64,000 bases of DNA from Acarospora socialis. Lineage: Eukaryota > Ascomycota > Lecanoromycetes > Acarosporales > Acarosporaceae. Shown here piece by piece: positions 1-9,829 of the stretch (the stretch's first letter is position 1; the number at the start of each line of letters is the position of its first letter). A program made the position numbers and the translations under genes. The DNA lies in NCBI GenBank assembly GCA_025617375.2, contig JAMYGW020000014.1, positions 1 through 64,000 of the forward strand, written 5' to 3'. The notes below the pieces were generated by a model, which saw only the letters and a program-made list of their open reading frames with translations, ran no database searches and had not been told where the DNA came from.

Positions 1-2925
1 AATTTAATTTATAATAATTTTGTTATTTATAAAAAACTGATAATTTATTAAAATTGAAAGTAATTAAACAGCAAAATCATAACATATTAATGTAAATATG
101 ATGTAATTTTCAACAAATAATATGTAGCTTAATCATTTCTGATATAATAAAAAAATAATAACATTATGTTAATTATTTTTGTTCTTTACTCATAATTTAT
201 AATTAGATTCTTTATTTTTACAAGATTTTGTACATAATATTATGTATTGTAACTATAATTCTATTTTTTTTCATTTTATTAGATATTTCACTGTAAATTA
301 ATTATATTTATAATATATAGTGTATTTGTTAAGAAGTCATTTAATTTTATAATTAAAGATTGTATTAATATTTTTAATTTTATTGTTAATAATATTATTA
401 TTTTTAATTGAAAATGAATTTGTTTTTGCAGTATATTTATATGAATTACTTTCAGTAATAGATTCAAGTTAAGTAACTGATATAATTAAGTGTATTTGCA
501 TTGTAAACAAAATTTTTAAATGATAAATTAACTTGTTGACATGCTTTAATACTTAAAATGTGTCAATGTGTTGATTTAACAGCTTGTAATTTGTAAATTT
601 TAATATAATATATTTTTAAAAAAGTTATAAATATATTATTAACTTAAGTAAAAGTAATGTGTGCTTTACATCATAATAATACTTTGTTGTCACATTTACA
701 TATATAATGATGTACTTAATATTTTTACAATATATTTAATAAAGTTAAGTGTAATTTTTTAATAATAAATTCAACAATAACAATATATTGAAAGTGTTGT
801 TGATCTGAAAGTTATAAATTAATTTGTTTAATATATAATTGATAAAGAAGTTTCAGTTATTGTTGAGATAGTTTTGAATGTAAAATAATATTATGATGAA
901 GATTTTGTCAAAATATGTTATAAAAAATTAATATAATGTAATTTTAACAATTTAATTCATTTTCTTGAACTGATTATCAGTCTGTGAGTAATATGTTATA
1001 AAGATAAGTAGTTTAATTTTTAAATATTTAAATATGTTTTGTTAAAATGACAAAATAAAATTTAATTGTAATTACTAATTATTTGATGCAGTATTTTTCA
1101 ATTATATTTTATTAAATTGAGTAACAAAACATTTACTCAATTCATTATTATATAAATAAATTTACTAAGTAAAAGCAGTATTTATTTAAAAAATTTATTA
1201 ATGATGATGAAAAAATTATTATATTTATATAAAGATAAGTTGATTAATAAAATAAGAACAAAATTTATGATGATTATATAAAATGATATTAAAAGTATTA
1301 ATATTGAGTTAAATAATTTATAAAATATATAATATTTCATTTAATTAATTTGACATTTGAAACAATGTAGAATATAAATTTTTAGATATTGAGTAAGTTT
1401 TTTAATAAATAATAAAATAAATATTCAATTATAAATATAGTAAAAATCATTATGATATTACTGATTGTAAATAAGCTTAAAGATTTTTTTTTGAACTTTG
1501 ACAAAATACATAATTGTTTGTGCTTATTAATGTCATTAATATAATAAATTAAATTATTTTAATATGTAAAACACAATTTAGTTGATCATATTGTGATATC
1601 TTTGTTGATTATTTTCAAAATGTTTTCATGATTTAATCAATTTTTTATTGATTTTATCATTTTTAAAATTCATTTTTACTGAAAATCATCTTTATATATG
1701 TTTTTAAAGTGTTGTTTGAATTTATTTGTCAATTTTATCAAAATAATGTGATAAATTTCTATGTTATTAAAAGTATTAATGTGATCAATTTTATTTTTAT
1801 TGCTTATATTATTTAATAATTTTAATAGTGCATTTAAGACAGAGTAAATTCTTCTGAAATAATGTTATATATTTAAGTTGAATTAATTAAGATATTGTGA
1901 AATTTATACAAATTATAAATTTAATTTATTGATATTAATTATTGTAAAATATATTTAATAAACAATTAAAATAATAGCACTGTGATCAGTAAAAATGATA
2001 ATATTTTTAAAGATTAATTCAATAAGATGTTTAATTTTGTAAATTATTCACATTAATTTTATAATTTTTATCTCTGTAAATAAGTAGTTTTTTTTAGTTG
2101 ACATTAATAATTTATTGAGAAACAGAATAAATTGAATTTTCTGATGTAAAATTTTTGTTTTTTTTTTGAATTTATTTTAATGTAATAAATAATAATGTCA
2201 AAATTATATCACTTAAATGCATTTACATTAATGTAGAGTCAGCAACTAAAATTAAAATGAATTAAAAAAATAAATATCATAAATAAATCTTACAGTATTT
2301 CAAAGACATACATTTTGTCAAAGCTTGATTTATTAATAAAAACATAATTAATATGCTATTTTTGAGCATTCTTTTTAATTAATAAAATTTTTAATAAAAT
2401 TATTTTGTGTGCTTATAGTGATGTAGTAATTTAAACATAATAAAGTATATAAAATTATAATCAGTCTGTAAAATCTAAATAGATTTTTAAAATTTTAAAT
2501 ATAACAGAAAATTGAAGATCAGTTAGTATTTATATTTTTTTTTGAACATAAATAATTTTAAGATGTTAACTTGTTAATTGAAAAACATAATAGTTAAGTA
2601 TTTCAAAAAGAACTTCTTGAGTTTTAAACTGATTTTTAACTTTTAAAATAAATTGAAAATTTAATTTAAATAAGTAACATAATTCTTTAAAGTGTATAAA
2701 AAAATAATTATATTGTTAACATATTTTCTGATAAATACACAGAATAATTACAATAAATTATTTATTTAATGTTAAATGTAAAGAGATGAATTATGATATT
2801 TTATTAACTATTACATTAAAATACTCTTGTTTTTGATGTGAAACAATAATAAATTGATATTGATTAACTGAATTAATCAATTATTAATAAAAGAAAAGAA
2901 CATCATTCATAATTAATATATAATA
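1..2925. other. AT-rich region without recognisable genes
   Basis: No reading frame of note, RNA gene or LTR could be recognised on either strand. The DNA is extremely AT-rich, with frequent TTAATT-type words. I found no CG, CC or GG dinucleotides by eye, although CA and TG still occur. It is probably old hypermutated repeat DNA. The whole stretch recurs at 52939-55863. Confidence 0.7.
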
Positions 2926-3254
2926 TATAATGTTCTAATCTGAGCTTTCTCAAGTATATAAAGTTAAAAGTTTGTACTTATTAATATAATAGCTGATCTA
3001 AAATAATTCTGATCTTTAACTTTTAGATAATTACTTAAGTTGAACATGATTGTTTTCATAAAAAAACTGATTTTACTATATAGAACTAACATACTCAACA
3101 TACTCAGCATATTCTCATGTTCTTTGTTCTGATAGTGTTTTCAGAATTATTGCATACTTTGTTAAGTTTTATACTTGTTGTTTCATGCTTCTGTATATAC
3201 TTCTTTGACTGTATGTTTAGAACTGCTTATATTTCTTTTGATATAATTATAACA
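2926..3254 (-). repeat. 3' LTR of minus-strand gypsy relic
   Basis: This 329-bp segment matches, in reverse complement, the LTR at 19392-19731. On the minus strand it begins TGTTATAATTATA and ends with a degraded form of the family end GAATGTTACA. It contains the family-wide core of a TATATAG box followed by an AT-rich stem-loop and AACTTAA. Immediately inside it (3255-3270) lies the reverse complement of a polypurine tract, GAAAAGAGAAAAATGA, which fixes it as the 3' LTR of an element running on the minus strand. Confidence 0.75.
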
Positions 3255-6200
3255 TCATTTTTCTCTTTTCAGACATCTAGTTTTTAGTGTTTATTTAAGT
3301 AAAAGTATATATTCTGATCACTGTTTGTCACTTAAAATGTTTGACAAATTTAAAAACTATCTTGTGTTTATGAAAATCATCACTTAGTATAATATTGTTT
3401 CTTTTTTTGTCTGTGAGTGTTGTTGTCACTGTGACATTTTTTGTGTTTGAATAACAAGTATTTTCAAATATACTGAGTATATTCATTATAATTGTCTATG
3501 TGTTTCAGTATTTCTCAAGTTGCTAAATTGAGTTTATGAAAAGCTTAAGTCTCAGCTCAATGAGATTGAGACTGAGCATACTGTTCAACTTAAAATTCTT
3601 TAAAATTTAAATTTCAAAATTCTGTGTCTTCATACAACAATAAAATAAAATAAATCTTGAATTTTTCAAAAAATTCAGTGTGTTGCTGCTGAGCTTAACA
3701 ATAATAATAATGAAATAAAAAATGAAGCAAACTCTTCAGTTAAGTAAAACATGAATTAACTCATAAACTTAATGTTATCATTCTTCTGAGATTTTATTGT
3801 TGTTTTTTCTCAAAATATTAAAGTATTTTTATGTAGTTCTTGAGATTTTTTCTTGATTTTTAAATATTTTCTGAGATATCATAATCTTTTCATTTTACAA
3901 GATAGTAAACTTTCTCATTAATCATTTTCTTCTTTAAAATGTTCTTGACTTCATATTCTTTGTTGAGTTTGATTAACATTTCAATAATTTAAAGTAATAT
4001 GAACTGATCACAGTGCTGTAGCATGAATGCATAAAATATTGAGTGTATTTTCATTTTCTTGAGTAAGTCTAGCTTATAGCTTAACTCTTTAATATTTCAT
4101 ATAATCTTAAATGATTCAATACTCTTGTTTTTCAGCTTCTTGCTTCTTTCTTTTGTTTTTATGTTGTTTATTCTTAAATATATCTTTTTTTTTCTTCAAA
4201 TAATTTTGTCTTTATTGTTTGTTCTGTCTGCTGTTCAATTCATTTTATTAGATCTTGATACAGTTTCTTCATTTAAGTGATATTCAAAATCACTTTTTGA
4301 CTTCATGATTCATGTTCTCTGAAATCTCATTATATCTTTGAGTTGTAGTTATAATTTACATAGAAAGATGTTTCTCTCATGATTTTGTTCTTTGTGTTGT
4401 TGTACATAAACTGTGTCATTAACAATAGTTGTACTCAGTTATCTTGACTCTTGCTGACATAGTGTCTTAAGTATGTTTTTATCATTTAATTCATTCATTT
4501 GCTTTGTTCATTCATCTGTAAGTGATATGTCATTAACATTTTGTGCTTTATCTTGAGTTCTGCTGTGAGTGTTTTTTAAAATTTGCTTGTAAACAGCTTG
4601 TCTTTATCAATGATAAATTCTTTTGATAGTCTGTAATTGCTAATTAATTCTTGCAGTATAATGTATGTCAATACTAGTGCTGTCACAGTCTCTCTGAATG
4701 AAATGAACATTGTGTATTTGATTAATTTATTCACTATGATTAATATACTATTGAATTTTATTTTTCATGCTGAGTTCTTTGATAATGATAGCTTCATAAT
4801 GAAGTTCATGATAACTGACTTTCATAGTGCATTTGATGTATTCAATCATGTTACTTCATCATATCATCTATCATAGTTGATCTTGTTTCTTCAGCATGAA
4901 TTGCACACAGTAATCATTCTGATGACTTAATTTCTAAAATTGCTGATGTTGTGTTTTCTTTACACTAGATTCTCTGTGCATTTAACTTTTAGATATTCAC
5001 TGATTTTGCTGTAATAACACATTTTAATGAGTTCTTTATCTGTTAAGAAAGCTTACTCTATCTTATATGTTGCTGCTAAGCTCTTCATGAGAATTTCTCT
5101 GTTGTCTTTGCTCAGAATTTTAATGTGTACTTTTTGTATATCTTCATGATCAGATTGTCTGCTCAAAATATTTGCTTTATTATTTTCATTATTTCTCTTG
5201 TAATAAATCTGAAATTCATAGTCTGTCAACTGTTCTGCTCAATAAATCTGTTGTTGATTGAGTTGTTTTGTTGTTGCAAAGTTTCTCAAGTTTCTATGAT
5301 TCATATAGATCTGAATTGACTTGCTTATTCTTGTGAAATAAGATCTTCAGTCTTGCAATATCTTCACTATTACAAGAAGTTTTTTATCATAAATCTTATA
5401 TCTTTTCTTGAGTTCTGATAACTTTCTAGATTGATATACTATGAATTTTTGTTGTTCATTCTCAATCTGATACAAACATGCTTTTACTGCAAAATTTGAA
5501 GTGTTGATTTTTAGTGTCTTTTTGCATGCTGAATTGAGTATTCTCAGATGTGCTGTTTCACTAAAACTTTTCTTTAATATGTGAAACACATTCTTCTGCT
5601 TTTTATCTCAATGCTATTTTTCACTTTTGTGTGTTAAATGTGTTAGTGATTTTGCAATTTTTGCATAATTTGATACAAACTTTCAATAGTAATTCATTAG
5701 TTCTAGAAAGATCTGTACTTTCTTGATTAATTTTGATGTTAATTAGTTTTTGACTGTCTTTATCTTCTTTAAATTCTTCTCAATCTGTTCAGATCAAATT
5801 ACATAGTTTAAAAACTCAACTTTCTTGATCTCAAATCTGTCTTTTGATTTTTTCATGTACAAAGCTCACTCATTGAGTTTTGTCAGTATCTTACACACAT
5901 ATTTGCAGTACTTTTCAAGATCTTCTGAATATATCAGAATATCATTAAGATATGTGATCATAAAGTCATTAAGATATTCTTTTAATATATCATTGATCAA
6001 TCTTTGAAAGATGATTGAGACATTTTTCAGTTCAAATAACATAACAATATATTTATAATGTTCATATCTTGTTCAGAATGCTGTTTCTCATTCTTTATTT
6101 TCTTTCATTTTAACTTAATAATAAACATCTTTCAAGTCTAAGCTCAGAATTACTTAGTCTTGCTCAATTGATTTTGCAATTCTTCTATTAATGATAGAAA

Positions 6201-7209
6201 ATAACTGTCTCAATAAGTTATCTCATTGAGTTGTCTGTAGTCAACACATAGTCATTTCTTGTCATTCTTTTTTAATACAAATAGAATCAGATATTCTGTC
6301 AGTAATTTTGATGATTTTATGAATTCTTTCTTGAGATTCTCATCAAGATAAGTTCTTACTTTCTTGAGTTGATTCTTGCTCATTGAGTATAATGACATTT
6401 ACTTAGATTGTTTTTCATTCAATAGCAATATTTCATGATTTCATAACTTATATTCTAATAAGCTCATCTCTGATTGTTCAGAAATCTCATATGTGTCTTT
6501 AACTGTGCATATATTTTTTGTAACTCAGTCAATTCTTGAATTCTTTTTGCACAATCAAGACATCTCTAGCATTGCATCATATTCAATTAACTTCATAACA
6601 TCAAACATTATTTCTTGTGAGTTTTCAAGAATTGAGACTTTCACACAGATTTTCTCATTAATTCTTTCAATAACTTTATTTATCATTCATATGTTAAATA
6701 AACAGCACACTCACTGTGTTTCTAATTCTAATATATTGACTATTTTTTAACTTATAATGTTACTGTCTGCTTCAGAATTCATTAATATGTTAATTTAATA
6801 TTCATTAATCATAATCTTGATTCATATCTGATGATCATTATCTTGTCTTTGAGACATCACTAACTTCTTGATCTCTAGTCTTGTCAAGAAAGCTTTTTAT
6901 TTTTTGACTTTCTCAGTTCTTTAACTCATCTTCAAAGTTCTTGAAATCATTTGAGTTTCTGTTCAATCATAAGATTTGTATACTTTAGACTGTGTCACTC
7001 AATGTATTTTTCTGAATGTAATCAGAATTTGTACTGATCATATTTTGTTTGCAACTGACTCTTAAAGACTCTTACTCTTTGCAGAAATTTAAGTGATATA
7101 TATTTTTCACTGAAAATTCATCTGTCTTCATTCTGTGTGATGTATTCTTCAGATAAGTATATCTCAATCTTGTGACTCTTTGTTTTTCACATAAGAGATT
7201 TTGACATCA
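3255..7209 (-). mobile_element. Degraded Ty3/gypsy chromovirus interior (gag end to integrase)
   Basis: Read on the minus strand, this aligns with the plus-strand element at 27794-33959. The order from high to low coordinate is gag end (about 6850-7209), protease (about 6450-6750), reverse transcriptase (about 5650-6300), RNase H (about 5100-5600), integrase (about 4150-5000) and chromodomain (about 3800-3990). All frames are broken by stops, mostly TGA, and missense changes are of the C-to-T/G-to-A type. The 5' part (most of gag and the 5' LTR) is missing: the relic stops at 7209, where a plus-strand LTR begins. It cannot encode active protein. An exact copy lies at 56193-60147. Confidence 0.8.
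5347..5589 (-). pseudogene. RT/RNase H fragment of gypsy pol
   Basis: This is the longest open stretch of the minus-strand gypsy relic (80 codons). It matches 31344-31553 of the element at 27.8-34.0 kb. It covers the start of the RNase H domain, with an 'S.FAVKACLYQIEN' stretch and 'YQSRKLSELKKRY', the usual region where Ty3/gypsy RNase H reads SDASxxAxGAVLxQ and SRKLSxAExNY. The catalytic Asp expected before the alanine-rich stretch is replaced by Asn (TSN in place of TDA/SDA), consistent with G-to-A mutation. It is a remnant, not a gene. Confidence 0.7.
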
Positions 7210-7570
7210 TGTTACAATCATATCTGAAAAAAAAAAAACTCATAGATTTATGATCAAAAGTTTATCTGAAGTGTATACAGAAGAAACTGCTGAGTAGTAG
7301 TTATGTGACAGTGCAACAGCTTAATGATGAGTGAATGAGCTGAGAGCTCAACTTCTCAACATTAAGACATCAAGACATCAAAAGTGCTCAACACAGAGAC
7401 ATTGAGCTCACTCTATATAGTAGAATTGATTTTCTTATGAAATCAATCATGTTTAACTTAAATAACAATCTAAGAGTTAAAGATCAGAATCATTTCAGAT
7501 CAGCTGTTATATCAATAAGCACAAACTCTTAGCTCTACATACTCAAGAAATCTCAGATTAGAATGTTACA
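7210..7570 (+). repeat. Plus-strand gypsy LTR (361 bp)
   Basis: It begins TGTTACAATCATATC and ends AGAATGTTACA, giving a TGT...ACA LTR. It has the same length as, and is clearly homologous to, the LTR at 41710-42070. A TATA-like CTATATA lies at 7414-7420. A perfect 7-bp stem (TTGATTT/AAATCAA, 7427-7447) lies just downstream, where the transcript would be expected to start. It is followed by 70 bp of element interior and then a LINE, so it acts here as a truncated 5' LTR. Confidence 0.8.
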
Positions 7571-7640
7571 CTTTGAATATTCTTATGATATAATAAGTAT
7601 GATGTTTAACACACAGAAGAATGTTTCAACCTTGAATGAA
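7571..7640 (+). mobile_element. First ~70 bp of gypsy interior, truncated
   Basis: The sequence following the LTR matches the interior starts at 28124 and 42071 (CTTTGAATATTCTTA and then AGTATGATGTTTAACACACA). Similarity stops at about 7640. The 7641-7675 stretch is unassigned. The LINE copy A begins at about 7676. The rest of the gypsy element present in the sister locus (about 42140-45610) is absent here. Confidence 0.65.
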
Positions 7641-7675
7641 TCATAGAATTACTAGATCTTTGTGATGAGTGATTC

Positions 7676-9634
7676 AAAGAAGAACAGAACCACAACCAAA
7701 TCAGCTATCAAAATTCTGAATAGAGCAAATTCTTGCCCTCATTCACTTCTATAAACTCTCAAAACAGCTTATCTTCATCACTAATACTGGTGGTGAGAGA
7801 TCTCAATTATCATTTTCTGAAAATTTTTCACATATCTTCAGTCAAAAACTTAAAACAACATTTCAGACATCAACATTGTCACAATCAATGCATTTTTGAA
7901 AAATCTGAATTGACAGTTTTCTTCATCTTGATCTCTTCTAAAATTCATACTATTACTGCTTTTTGATATTCTCATTGCTCACAAAGTTGTTGAACTGTTT
8001 AGTTGTACTTCTTAGTATCTAGATTTTTGAAGTTCACAAATTTTCACTTTATTTTCTTAGCTTGCTTGACAGAATTTCTGTGCACCAAGCATCATAAGAT
8101 ATCTCAACTAAGCTTCAATCACACCAAAACACCAAAAACACCAAAACAACCAAGAAAACACCAACTACACAGCAATTACACAGCAATTCCAGCCTATACA
8201 CCCAGCCACACCAATTCACACATCATACAACATTCCTATATAGTCTTACCACTCAAATAAGCTATATTCTCAACAAAACCAGCTACTTTTCAGCTATTTC
8301 TGCCCAGAAACCAGTGTTTCATGCCCAAATTCCAGAAGTTTCAGGCCAAATTACACCAAACTGCTTGAAATCCAGCATTCGCATGCAGTTTTCGCAAAAC
8401 TAGCTGCAAAATAGCCATTTCTCAACAGATTTCACTGAGATTTGAGCATTTCTTCTGTCAATTGATTAGCATTTTGCATGCAGAAAGAAATCCATTCACT
8501 ATAGAAGACATACTCTCACTAGATGCATCTCACAAAGACCTAGTTGTGAGTATAAGCAGATAGCTATTTTCTAGTTCTATCTTGCTGATAAAAGCTCAGA
8601 CTAGCAAAGAATGTTGTCTGAGTAGTTTGAGATATAAATCATGAGAATTCAGCATGAAAATCTTGCCCTAAATGCATCTGCCCCAAGATCTAGTGATTGA
8701 GTGACTTATAGTATAGTCTTGCTAATAGTAGAGCTGGTATAAAGTCTATTGTAGAGTCTATCTACTCTAGATGAATTGAGATATTAAGCAACATCTGAAT
8801 TAGACAATTGAATACAGTCTATTCTAGATGAAATAAGAATTCAAAGCTTCTATTATCTAGAAACTCAGAAGAGTCTAGTTTTTATCTTCAAAAGCTAAAT
8901 TATTACTGCTAGACATAGATCTTCTGGACCTGGATTTGAATAGAATTTTGGACTTGAATAGAATGGACTTCAAAAACACCTCATATCATGGCTTTTGCAC
9001 TGAATTCCAGCAATTTCATGCAAGATTTCAACATAGAAAACCCAAAAACACTCACAAAACAACAAAAATCACCAAAAACAACACTTTCACAACTCTTTAT
9101 GAGTTCACCAGACTTGTTGAGATCACAATTCACCATGAAACTCTCTCAGAAGACTATCCTAAAGTCTAAAAAGAGAAGAGCAATTGTCAGCTCAGTGTCA
9201 GAAACTATCTTCTCTGATAAGAAATCAAATTGCTATGAGATTCATGCAAATCTGCATGAAACTGACCTCAAAGACAATCAAAGTAGTGATGAACTACTTC
9301 AACAAGTCAGAAAACACCTCAAACAAGCACTTCAGCAATTCACAAACCCTACATTTCAACAAGAACTAGAAACTAGCATTAGAGCACTGAATCAAGCAAG
9401 ACAAAATGCAAATCTAGACTCACTCAAGCAGTCAGATGAAGCATTTTACCAAAAACTAGATGTTCAACAACAGCTAGACAGCTTCAAAGATGAAATCAAC
9501 ATCAAACTAGACAAAATTCTCCACACAATGTCTAAAACAAAGTCACAAACCACAGAAAAACCAGCATTTGTCTTTCAGACAAATAAAACAAATCTCATTA
9601 GCTTTGTACAGACAAACAAGACTATCTTTGAACA
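7676..9634 (+). mobile_element. LINE (Tad1-like) copy A, 5' part only
   Basis: This is the 5' untranslated region and first part of ORF1 of the same LINE family as the minus-strand copy at 9635-16650. It is nearly identical to copy B at 45789-47550 over 7832-9593. It ends abruptly at 9634, where the (TTTA)n tail of copy C starts in the opposite orientation. The rest of ORF1 and all of ORF2 are missing. Compared with copy C it shows CG-to-TG/CA and TGG-to-TGA/TAG type changes but still keeps many CC and GG pairs. The exact 5' boundary is uncertain by about 20 bp. Confidence 0.8.
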
Positions 9635-9677
9635 TTTATTTATTTATTTATTCTTCATTCTATGCATGCAGCTATAA
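8988..9677 (+). pseudogene. LINE ORF1 N-terminal fragment (copy A)
   Basis: The first ~215 codons match the N-terminal half of ORF1 in copy C (14605-15333, minus). It starts MAFALNSSNFMQDF, has a Lys/Pro/Thr/Gln-rich stretch (residues about 17-33), then a Gln-rich helical segment. From 9635 the frame runs into antisense sequence of copy C's 3' tail, giving an unrelated hydrophobic end. The CCHC zinc knuckles of ORF1 are absent. The fragment is repeated at 46945-47568 and 61926-62615. No function is expected. Confidence 0.75.
9635..9652 (-). repeat. LINE 3' tail (TAAA)n
   Basis: Read on the minus strand, the element ends GAATGAAGAA followed by about four TAAA units. The same terminal sequence plus TAAA repeats ends copy B (49941-49966) and copy D (50630-50648). 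This identifies a tetranucleotide tail, rather than poly(A), as the 3' end of this LINE family. Confidence 0.9.
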
Positions 9678-9829
9678 AAGCTATGGCAGTTAATAGACAT
9701 ATAGTGAAAGATGTAGACACAAAACAAAACTCAAAATCTTGTACATGTGAATAATCAATCTGAATACTTTTTGATCACTTCTGTTCAGTCAACCTGATGC
9801 TGATTGTCAACCAATATCTTTCTTCTTTT

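Noticed and set aside
4637-6750. Several plus-strand open frames of 60-85 codons
   Set aside because: They lie antisense to the decayed gypsy pol on the minus strand and have no similarity of their own; they are shadows of that element.
7733-8260. Short open frames of 77-85 codons in the LINE 5' UTR (also at 45690-46217, 60671-61198 and, reversed, 15977-16598)
   Set aside because: They fall in the leader, include the low-complexity CACCAAAA stretch, and their reading frames are not maintained between copy C and copies A/B.
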